Source: Hydrogenobacter sp.
Lineage (GTDB): Bacteria > Aquificota > Aquificia > Aquificales > Aquificaceae
Assembly: GCA_041287335.1 (NCBI GenBank)
Contig: JBEULM010000004.1
Span: forward strand, 1-47,233
Direction of reading: 5' to 3'
DNA length: 47,233 bases
Part shown: piece after piece, positions 41,429 to 47,233 of the stretch
Layout of the letters: each line of letters starts with the position of its first letter
Numbering within the stretch: position 1 is the first letter of the stretch
Translations under genes and position numbers: made by a program
The notes under the pieces: model-generated
Databases searched by the model: none
Seen by the model: only the letters and a program-made list of their open reading frames with translations
Told to the model about the DNA's origin: nothing

Positions 41429-41944
41429 TCATCTAATATGGAGAAAGTCTTCAACCGATCTTTTTGGCGCAGGAAGGGGTTCTTCCGCTGGGTATCCTAA
41501 GGTGAGTATGGAAACTGGTTTCCATGAAGCTGGTACATCAAGAAGCTGTTTTAACCCTTTTTCGTCAAAAGCTCCAACCCAACAGGTCCCCAAACCTAAT
41601 GCAGTAGCTGCAAGCTGTGCATAGACACAGGCTATAGTAGCATCCTGTAGACTGTAAAGCTCTATACCCCTTCTACCATACTTCCATGCATTTCTATCTG
41701 GATTTGCGAAGAATACAAAAACTGCGGGAGCCTCAGCTATGAACCACTGATTCAGAGCGAATCTCGCTATCTGCGCCTTCTTTCTCTCGTCCCTGATAAG
41801 CACTACTTCAAAAGCCTGTAAATCGCCAGCAGAAGGTGCTTTACCCGTAGCCTTGAGTATTAGATGTATTTTTTCTTCTTCAACTGGATCTTTTCTGTAA
41901 CTTCTTACAGAGTGCCTTCTTTCTATAACTTCAAAGAACTCCAT
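41429..41944 (-). CDS. Nitroreductase-family FMN oxidoreductase
   Basis: 171 residues, a short member of the family. EVIERRHSVRSYRKDPVEEE holds the RRSvR-type FMN phosphate site; GKAPSAGDLQAFEVVLI and CVYAQLAATALGLGTCWVGAF are the other conserved blocks. Uses NAD(P)H to reduce an unknown substrate. It overlaps the phosphoribosyltransferase gene by 14 bp. Confidence 0.88.
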   Translation of the reverse strand: MEFFEVIERRHSVRSYRKDPVEEEKIHLILKATGKAPSAGDLQAFEVVLIRDERKKAQIARFALNQWFIAEAPAVFVFFANPDRNAWKYGRRGIELYSLQDATIACVYAQLAATALGLGTCWVGAFDEKGLKQLLDVPASWKPVSILTLGYPAEEPLPAPKRSVEDFLHIR

Positions 41945-42572
41945 TGTTTAAAAGCTCCACAACTTCTTTATCCTCTACCTGACGAAAATCCTTATAAAAC
42001 ATACCCACCGCAAAACCTGGTTCTTCAGATATGTGGTAGCAATAAACTTCGTCCGCATATTCCCTTATTTTCCCCAAAGTGTCAGCGGGACATACTGGAG
42101 AGGCGACTATAACCTTTACAGCACCCTTCCTTTTGACAAAACTAACACCTGCTATTACCGTATAGCCCGTTGCTATGCCATCATCAACTACTATGACCTC
42201 CCTGTCTGTTACGTCAGGTGCACCCCCTTTTAGAAAAAGCTTCTGCCTCTCTCTTATTTTGCTAAGCTCTTCAGAAGCGACCTTCCTTATATCCTCTTGT
42301 GAGATCTTAAAGTACTCCACAGTTCTTTTATCAATGTATAGTTCACCGTCTGGATCTATCGCTCCGAAAGCGAGTTCGGGATTCTGAGGAACGCCGAGTT
42401 TTCTCACTATCAACAAACTCATAGGCAGATCAAGAACTTTCGCTACTTCTTTCGCAACAATTACACCACCCCTCGGTATACCCAGAACTATAGGATTTAA
42501 TTTTCTGTCTATCTTATCTTTTATATACTCCCCCAGTATTTTTCCCGCTGATACTCTATCAGGAAAAATCAT
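41931..42572 (-). CDS. Predicted phosphoribosyltransferase (COG1926 type)
   Basis: 213 residues. The PRPP-binding loop is EVIVVDDGIATGYTV; the N-terminal PIVLGIPRGGVIVAKEVA and RKLGVPQNPELAFGAID are typical of the group often annotated as phosphoribosyltransferases of unknown substrate. The ATG at 42572 has no Shine-Dalgarno, and only 14 bp separate it from the divergent DUF2103 start. Confidence 0.82.
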   Translation of the reverse strand: MIFPDRVSAGKILGEYIKDKIDRKLNPIVLGIPRGGVIVAKEVAKVLDLPMSLLIVRKLGVPQNPELAFGAIDPDGELYIDKRTVEYFKISQEDIRKVASEELSKIRERQKLFLKGGAPDVTDREVIVVDDGIATGYTVIAGVSFVKRKGAVKVIVASPVCPADTLGKIREYADEVYCYHISEEPGFAVGMFYKDFRQVEDKEVVELLNNGVL

Positions 42573-42586
42573 CTTAAATTAAATAT

Positions 42587-42880
42587 ATGAGCAAACGCAG
42601 GAAAAACAAGATAAAGATTGAACACAGTCTACTTGAGGGTCTTGAGGAACATCTTAAAGTTATATCAAGTTTTGATAGCGTCAAAAGTATAATACCGGGA
42701 AGGATAGCAAGACAGAACGGAGGAAGAGGATCAAAGGGTCTATTTTTAAAGTACGCAACACCGTCAGGGTTTAAGCTCCTTTACAAAAACGGTACGTCCA
42801 CACAGGAGGTTTTTGTGGTGTGTAGCGATAGTAAAGCTTTTGAAAAACAGTTTAGAGAAACTTACGGATACGAAGTATAG
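42587..42880 (+). CDS. DUF2103-like small basic protein
   Basis: 97 residues. SLLEGLEEHLKVISSFDSVKSIIPGRI and the later GSKGLFLKYATPSGFKLLYKNGTSTQEVFVV resemble DUF2103, described as predicted metal-binding proteins in Cyanobacteria and Archaea; the His/Cys ligands of that family are sparse here. The very basic N-terminus (MSKRRKNKIKIEH) would suit nucleic-acid contact. No Shine-Dalgarno; the start is 14 bp from the divergent phosphoribosyltransferase. The last 29 bp overlap convergent coaX. Confidence 0.55.
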   Translation: MSKRRKNKIKIEHSLLEGLEEHLKVISSFDSVKSIIPGRIARQNGGRGSKGLFLKYATPSGFKLLYKNGTSTQEVFVVCSDSKAFEKQFRETYGYEV

Positions 42881-43529
42881 CCTTGTGGATCAGAAGTGGA
42901 TCATACACACCCATATCCCTCAGAAGCCATCCGTCACCTCCCGTGATTATTAGTGAAAATTCTCTAAAGTATGTTTTTTTGAGTTCATCAAGGAGGACAA
43001 CTATAAAGCTTTTGGCTTCTCTGAGTATGCCTCCAAGAATGGCACTTTGGGTGTCCCTTCCAACGAAAACATCTACCTTTTTCAGATCCAACGATGGTAT
43101 AAGTTCAGCCTTTTCAGATAGACATTTAAGCTTTCCCAAAAGACCCAGAGTTATAAACCCACCTTCAAACGCACCTCTAACAAGTACGTCAAGTACTAAG
43201 GCTGTACCACAGCTTACGACAAGGGCATCTTCCGAGTAAAAATTTAAAGCGCCGTAAAGGTTTAAAAGTCTGTCTATCCCTACATTCTTAGTGTCAAAGG
43301 TTGCTTTCAGAGGTATGTGTTCGTTCAGTATAAAGCAAGCATTCTTGAAAGTTTCCATTAGGAACCTATTCATAGAAGGTTTTACGGATGCTATATAAAT
43401 CTCATCGTAAGAGTTCTTCAAATCTTCTACCTGCCAATGAGAAAACTTACCGAGAAAGGTGATATCCTTGCCATCAAAAAGGCAAGCATCTATACTTGTA
43501 TTTCCTACATCAAGGGTAAGAACTTTCAT
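42852..43529 (-). CDS. coaX: Type III pantothenate kinase
   Basis: 225 residues if started at ATG 43529, which gives MKVLTLDVGNTSIDACLFDG, the canonical CoaX start; AAGGAAGG lies upstream. A longer start would push into thrB. Other blocks: SCGTALVLDVLV, FEGGFITLGL, GRDTQSAILGGI. It phosphorylates pantothenate in CoA synthesis and needs a monovalent cation. It overlaps thrB by 20 bp. Confidence 0.9.
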   Translation of the reverse strand: MKVLTLDVGNTSIDACLFDGKDITFLGKFSHWQVEDLKNSYDEIYIASVKPSMNRFLMETFKNACFILNEHIPLKATFDTKNVGIDRLLNLYGALNFYSEDALVVSCGTALVLDVLVRGAFEGGFITLGLLGKLKCLSEKAELIPSLDLKKVDVFVGRDTQSAILGGILREAKSFIVVLLDELKKTYFREFSLIITGGDGWLLRDMGVYDPLLIHKAILRIRKFL

Positions 43530-44412
43530 GGATCTTAGTTCCTTCCTTATCAACATCAAGTACCAGATACATCGCTTTTACACCTTCTTCCTTGAAAGCC
43601 TCCACCATAGCTTTCCCTACAGCGTCAAAATTATTCACCGAAAAGCTGGCTATAGATGGTCCCGCACCACTCAGAAATACAGCCAAAGCACCATTTTCGT
43701 AAGCTCTTTCTATTATGTGATAAAACCCAGGTATGAGGCTTGCCCTATACGGCTGGTGTAATCTGTCTTTGACGGCTTCTCTTAGGAGATCGTACCTTCC
43801 TTTGCACAAACCTGCTACCATAAGACTCGCTCTTTGTATGTTGTTAACCGCATCGGATAGACTCACTTCCCTTTTTATGACCTTTCTTGCCTCTCTTGTA
43901 GAAAGTTCAAACTCCGGTACAGCTACGACCACTTTAATATCATCGGGAAAGTCAATCTTAGTATATATGATCCTTTCACCGTCCCAAAGTGAAATGACAA
44001 ATCCCCCCACCAACGCCGGTGTAAGGTTATCAGGATGAGGCTCTAAGCTTAGAGCTATTTTCAGTTTATCTTCATGACTGATTTTTCTCCCAAAAAGTAC
44101 CTCGTAGGCTGTTACGCCACCTATTATAGCTGTAGCAGAGGAGCCAAGACCTCTCGCTGTAGGTACATGGTTTTTCTGAACTACCCTGATAGGTTCGGGA
44201 TAACTTCCAAAGAACCTACAGGCATTCACATACGCCCTTATAAAAAGGTTGTTTTCATCTTTGGGGAGATGATCCCCTTCGCCTTCTATCTGTACTGAAA
44301 AACTCTTCCACCTTTCCACGAAAAAATCATTGTGCAACTTCAGAGCAAGTCCGAAAGTGTCAAATCCACAACCAAGATTGCTCGTACTTGCCGGAACACT
44401 CACACAGAACAT
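43510..44412 (-). CDS. thrB: Homoserine kinase
   Basis: 300 residues, GHMP kinase family. VSVPASTSNLGCGFDTFGLAL at the N-terminus, the ATP loop VPTARGLGSSATAIIGGV (about residues 85-102) and the C-terminal VFLSGAGPSIASF. It supplies O-phosphohomoserine to ThrC, encoded 29 kb away in this window, so the threonine genes are split. coaX follows with an overlap. Confidence 0.94.
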   Translation of the reverse strand: MFCVSVPASTSNLGCGFDTFGLALKLHNDFFVERWKSFSVQIEGEGDHLPKDENNLFIRAYVNACRFFGSYPEPIRVVQKNHVPTARGLGSSATAIIGGVTAYEVLFGRKISHEDKLKIALSLEPHPDNLTPALVGGFVISLWDGERIIYTKIDFPDDIKVVVAVPEFELSTREARKVIKREVSLSDAVNNIQRASLMVAGLCKGRYDLLREAVKDRLHQPYRASLIPGFYHIIERAYENGALAVFLSGAGPSIASFSVNNFDAVGKAMVEAFKEEGVKAMYLVLDVDKEGTKIHESSYP

Positions 44413-44421
44413 GACAATATT

Positions 44422-45534
44422 TTAAGGTAGTACATTTATGCTAATCACCCTTTTATATATATTTGTTAGCATATCCCCTTCCAGCCTGTTTTTTTCAACC
44501 CTTTTTGCTAAATAAAAAGTTCCGTCATCTCTTACGATACCATAAAGGGAGTGGTAAATTACGGGATCGTTGTTCTGCATCCCACCGTATATCATCACAT
44601 GACCTTTAAGAAAGATGAGAGTTCTAAAGGGAGGAAGCTCTCTAAGTAGGTCTTTTAACTCTGTGTAGCTTCTGACCCTCCCCTTTACCTTTATTCCTAC
44701 TTGCATTTGCTGTTGGGAGTTTCTTGGAAGATCCAAACCGAAAAGGGAAAAAACATCCTTCACAAGTGCCGAGCAATCCCAATAACCGTATTTTCCTCCC
44801 CAATCGTAAGGTTCTCCAATTAAACCTTCCAGAACATTTTTTATCACCTCTTGTGAATAAGACAGGTAACCATCGCTGAAACCTTCCGATAAGGTGACAA
44901 GCTCATGAGAACCGTCAGGAAGCAAAACCTCGTAATTGTTCCCCTCCTTTTCCACATAAGGTATTTTTGAGCCAAGTCCAAACTCAATTCTCTTTATGTA
45001 GAGTTTGGGTTTTATTACCACCAAAAAAGGAAGGGACATAATCTTTAACAGTTCATCTCTTTCTTTTATCAAAACATCTTCCTTTTTTACCCATCCTCTC
45101 ATAAATGGGGATTGAACATAGAGCCACTTTTTGTCTTTTGATATGTGAAGGATAGCTAAAAAGGTAAAGGGTTCAAGAAGGGTGTACTGGTTCAGGTCTA
45201 TGTCTTTGTTGCTACCGTGGATAGTTTCATCTGTTGGATACATCTTCATGTTTGTCCTTTTGAGTGTCCAACCAAAGGATGGTTTGACTTCCAAAGGAAT
45301 GGCATTGATATTTGTATTTTCCACAAGATCTTCCACCGGGAGAGTGCCTTCAAGTATCCACGTTTTTACCACTTGACCTTGAAGTATTTCAGGGAAGTCC
45401 TCAATCTTCGCCATGTAAGGGATTTTGGTATAAGCTTGGTAGTTTATATAGCTAATTTGCAACGCATAGGACGTATTTAGAAAAAGTATAAAGGCTTGCA
45501 TTAAAAGAACGCCCACATTAAAATCTACCCTCAT
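44422..45534 (-). CDS. Secreted NlpC/P60 cysteine peptidase with SH3-like domain
   Basis: 370 residues. An N-terminal hydrophobic signal (MQAFILFLNTSYALQ from an internal Met, or 11 residues longer from ATG 45534), then an SH3-like part (about 95-200; KWLYVQSPFMRGWVKKEDV) and a C-terminal NlpC/P60 domain (about 240-370). The catalytic Cys is in YGYWDCSALVKDVF, the His in LKGHVMIYGG, with PRNSQQQM between. These enzymes cut peptidoglycan stem peptides. The ATG at 45534 overlaps that of apbE on the other strand, and no Shine-Dalgarno is present, so the true start is uncertain. Confidence 0.85.
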   Translation of the reverse strand: MRVDFNVGVLLMQAFILFLNTSYALQISYINYQAYTKIPYMAKIEDFPEILQGQVVKTWILEGTLPVEDLVENTNINAIPLEVKPSFGWTLKRTNMKMYPTDETIHGSNKDIDLNQYTLLEPFTFLAILHISKDKKWLYVQSPFMRGWVKKEDVLIKERDELLKIMSLPFLVVIKPKLYIKRIEFGLGSKIPYVEKEGNNYEVLLPDGSHELVTLSEGFSDGYLSYSQEVIKNVLEGLIGEPYDWGGKYGYWDCSALVKDVFSLFGLDLPRNSQQQMQVGIKVKGRVRSYTELKDLLRELPPFRTLIFLKGHVMIYGGMQNNDPVIYHSLYGIVRDDGTFYLAKRVEKNRLEGDMLTNIYKRVISINVLP

Positions 45535-46408
45535 GCTACTTATATTAATACTCCTTTTTCTCTCTCTGTCCTTTTCAAAGGAAGAGGTGTTTTACCTTAT
45601 GGGAACTTACGCCTTTATTGATCTGCCAGAAGGTAAGAATTACGAAGCATACAGATATATGAGAAGCTTAGAGGAAAAGCTTTCGGATTATATAGAAAAC
45701 TCTGAAGTATCGCAGATAAACACAAAAGCCGGTATAGAAGCCGTAGAGGTATCTCCTGAAACGTTAGAAGTCATAAAGAAGGCTCTCTACGTTTCCCAAT
45801 TAACTAAAGGTGCTTTTGACATTACAGTTGGAGCGATTACTATAAGAGCAAGGCGATACAAAGAACTATCAGAAGAAGATGCAAAAAGGCTTGTGGATTA
45901 TAAAAAAGTGGAGATAGAAGGGAACAAAGTCTTTTTAATGGAGAAGGGTATGGCGATAGACCTCGGTGGTATTGGAAAGGGATACGCTGTACAGAAGGCT
46001 TACGAAAAATTAAAAACACCAAAGGGCTTTATATCCATAGCTGGAGATATGAAGGTATGGGGACAAAAAAGGCTCTTAGGCGTTTACGATCCGATCAAAA
46101 AAGGTGTTCTAATGGAAGGTGTGAACAGAAAGGATCTGTGCCTTTCTACATCTGGAAACTATTTCAGATCACACATAATAGGAAAACCCAATCACCTTAT
46201 TCAGGTAACGATAGCTTATACAGACTGTACCTTAACGGATGCCTTTGCTACAGCTGTATTCGCTATGAGTGACGAACAGAGACGTAGCTTTCTTGAAAGG
46301 CATAATGACGTAGGTGTTTTGTTACTCTACCAAGATGGCTCTATTTACTTTAACAGAGCCTTCCTTGATTACTTTGAATTCGTTATCTTCCGCGAAGGAA
46401 ATAGGTGA
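45533..46408 (+). CDS. apbE: FAD:protein FMN transferase
   Basis: 291 residues with a signal peptide (MLLILILLFLSLSFS), as usual for exported ApbE. Conserved blocks: FYLMGTYAFIDL, AIDLGGIGKGYAVQKAYEKL, ISIAGDMKVWGQ, LSTSGNYFRS and TLTDAFATAVFAMS (metal-binding Thr/Asp). It attaches FMN to Thr of flavoproteins such as RnfG/NqrC types. No target is encoded nearby. Its ATG shares the CATG at 45532-45535 with the start of the divergent NlpC/P60 gene. Confidence 0.92.
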   Translation: MLLILILLFLSLSFSKEEVFYLMGTYAFIDLPEGKNYEAYRYMRSLEEKLSDYIENSEVSQINTKAGIEAVEVSPETLEVIKKALYVSQLTKGAFDITVGAITIRARRYKELSEEDAKRLVDYKKVEIEGNKVFLMEKGMAIDLGGIGKGYAVQKAYEKLKTPKGFISIAGDMKVWGQKRLLGVYDPIKKGVLMEGVNRKDLCLSTSGNYFRSHIIGKPNHLIQVTIAYTDCTLTDAFATAVFAMSDEQRRSFLERHNDVGVLLLYQDGSIYFNRAFLDYFEFVIFREGNR

Positions 46409-46425
46409 TCTCCACTTTAGTATTT

Positions 46426-46441
46426 AAGATTTATAAATCTT
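46426..46441. promoter_or_regulatory. Perfect 16-bp palindrome, candidate operator
   Basis: AAGATTTATAAATCTT reads the same on both strands. It lies 17 bp after apbE and 39 bp upstream of the -35 of the oxidase promoter. No loop or T-run, so it is not a normal terminator; a dimeric regulator site is the likelier reading. Confidence 0.4.
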
Positions 46442-46480
46442 CAAACCTGATAATGAAGAAATATTATTAGATGATAACTC

Positions 46481-46512
46481 TTGACAAATGGTTAATAAAG
46501 TGATATAAATCA
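46481..46512 (+). promoter_or_regulatory. Heme-copper oxidase promoter overlapped by FNR/CRP-like site
   Basis: TTGACA (46481-46486), 17-bp spacer, TATAAA (46504-46509). The palindrome TGATATAAATCA (46501-46512; TGAT-N4-ATCA) covers the -10. The same core sits upstream of the -35 at pqqA (38483-38494), so one regulator may repress here and activate there. Confidence 0.6.
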
Positions 46513-46548
46513 TTCATATAGGTCATAAATACCAAGGAGGTTGGTGAG

Positions 46549-46899
46549 ATGGCGCACGAGGGAACACACATAGCAGTACATCACGAGACCAGCGTGTGGT
46601 CTTTACCGGCTGGTCTCTCAGTTTTTTTCTTTTCGCTCGCCTTTATATCTTTCTTCGTTTGGCATCTTCCTTTTCTCGCTGTTTTGAGCGGTGGTCTGGG
46701 TCTGGCTCTTTTAGCTGTTGGTATAGGTGGATGGGCTAACGAATACTTTTCTAAGGGAAAGGATGAGGGCAACGCTTTTCAGGGTATCATCTGGTTCGTT
46801 TTTGCAGAAATCATCATCTTCGGTAGCCTCTTTACAGCTTTCTGGACTGCGAGAGCTACGCACGCTTCTGAGTGGCCCAAATGGATACCTTTTTGGTAG
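46549..46899 (+). CDS. Heme-copper oxidase subunit III, N-terminal part
   Basis: 116 residues with three hydrophobic helices. SVWSLPAGLSVFFFSLAFIS and the block GNAFQGIIWFVFAEIIIFGSLFTAFWTA match the first part of cytochrome c oxidase subunit III, where a helix with Glu and FFGSLF-type residues follows a G-x-x-F-Q-G loop. It ends WPKWIPFW at TAG 46897-46899. Good Shine-Dalgarno (AAGGAGGTTGG). The missing C-terminal half is encoded by the next overlapping frame. Confidence 0.8.
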   Translation: MAHEGTHIAVHHETSVWSLPAGLSVFFFSLAFISFFVWHLPFLAVLSGGLGLALLAVGIGGWANEYFSKGKDEGNAFQGIIWFVFAEIIIFGSLFTAFWTARATHASEWPKWIPFW

Positions 46900-47233
46900 C
46901 TCTTTTGACCCTGATTCTCTGGGCATCAAGCTTCACCATACTCAAGGCTGAAAGGTCTTTAGAACACAACTATCTGGGCGGTTACAGAGCGTGGCTGATA
47001 GCTACTATGATACTCGGATCAGCCTTTCTTATTCTCCACGCTTTAGAGTGGAGACATTTATGGGAGAAAGGTTTTACTTTCAGTTCCAATATGTATGGTA
47101 CGGGTTTTTATTCGCTTACAGGTGTTCACGCCTCACACGTTCTGTTAGGTGTTTTAATACAGCTTGTTCTTCTCTTAAATAGCGGAAGGGCTATCGGAAA
47201 GATCACACCCATAAAAGCTGCGAGCTATTACTG
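46881..47233 (+). CDS. Heme-copper oxidase subunit III, C-terminal part (runs off the window)
   Basis: Open from ATG 46881 to the window end, at least 117 residues: MDTFLVALLTLILWASSFTI, then GGYRAWLIATMILGSAFLILHALEW and MYGTGFYSLTGVHASHVLLG, the typical subunit III block with the conserved FxxTGxHxxHV. It is in the -1 frame relative to the preceding gene and overlaps it by 19 bp. Together the two make one ordinary subunit III. Either the gene is split into two coupled genes, or a one-base change has broken it. Confidence 0.85.
   Translation, partial: MDTFLVALLTLILWASSFTILKAERSLEHNYLGGYRAWLIATMILGSAFLILHALEWRHLWEKGFTFSSNMYGTGFYSLTGVHASHVLLGVLIQLVLLLNSGRAIGKITPIKAASYY

Noticed and set aside
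46870-46899. Programmed -1 frameshift joining the two subunit III frames
   Set aside because: In the reading frame no X-XXY-YYZ slippery heptamer is present (the codons are CCC AAA TGG ATA CCT TTT), and the second part has its own ATG; a split or an indel is simpler.
1-47233. tRNA, rRNA, CRISPR arrays or a replication origin
   Set aside because: No cloverleaf-like segment with CCA-type end, no rRNA core sequences, no spaced direct repeats of CRISPR type and no DnaA-box cluster were seen while reading the gaps; a computed scan was not possible.

Overview
The window reads as a compact, roughly 43-45% GC chromosome segment from a thermophilic, autotrophic member of the Aquificaceae (Hydrogenobacter, Thermocrinis or Aquifex-like). 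Reasons: protein composition rich in K, E, R and I, very short intergenic gaps, many ATGA-type overlaps, scattered rather than clustered housekeeping genes, a split nuo locus with fused nuoCD, a fumarate reductase/SDH flavoprotein outside an operon, a rubredoxin-less rubrerythrin, and heme-copper oxidase genes. The genus assignment is inference; no rRNA or tRNA gene is visible here.

Layout. 1-220: tail of an unrecognised ORF with two hairpins. 224-1264: a GT9 glycosyltransferase. 1217-6734 (minus): mnmA-rlmB, translationally coupled to a small secreted His/Cys protein, then a DsrE-like protein, an outer-membrane channel and a zinc-type ABC binding protein and permease without an ATPase. 7232-12255 (plus): small cytochrome c, ftsY with a TPR-like N-terminus, nuoA, nuoB, nuoCD and two small genes. 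12238-13564 (minus): QueC-like ATPase and FolM/PTR1-like SDR. 13614-15268: thrC and a TlpA-like lipoprotein. 15271-19344: a four-repeat Pho-type box in front of a polysaccharide-deacetylase-like gene, a PHP::GT4 fusion and a second GT4. 19407-25059 (minus): purK, frdA/sdhA, a double DUF202 protein, an orphan Dam methylase and purB. 25108-30360: nnrE-nnrD, an NlpD-like lipoprotein, a CCA/A-adding enzyme, queA and a flavin oxidoreductase.

30361-31331 is a decayed patch. It holds two sigma-54 promoters pointing toward each other, each in front of a broken gene (a frameshifted secreted or porin-like gene and a truncated disulfide oxidoreductase), with an IS200/IS605-type TnpB 3' remnant between them. 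Rubrerythrin, with a consensus sigma-70 promoter, and DUF3501 follow.

33246-38552 is the most interesting part: a PQQ-type cofactor cluster. pqqD overlaps the stop codon of ribosomal protein gene rpmI. On the minus strand lie pqqA (27 codons, found by eye), pqqC2, pqqE, pqqC1, pqqB and an MFS transporter. The two pqqC copies share a 189-bp block with one mismatch but are otherwise strongly diverged, and each lacks a different active-site residue. pqqA has a consensus distal promoter, a proximal promoter with an FNR/CRP-like palindrome, and a hairpin behind it.

38596-47233: a GspL/PilN-like protein coupled to rpoD, nitroreductase, phosphoribosyltransferase, DUF2103, coaX, thrB, an NlpC/P60 protein, apbE, and the start of a heme-copper oxidase operon. 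There subunit III is split over two overlapping frames behind a promoter whose -10 overlaps an FNR/CRP-like palindrome.
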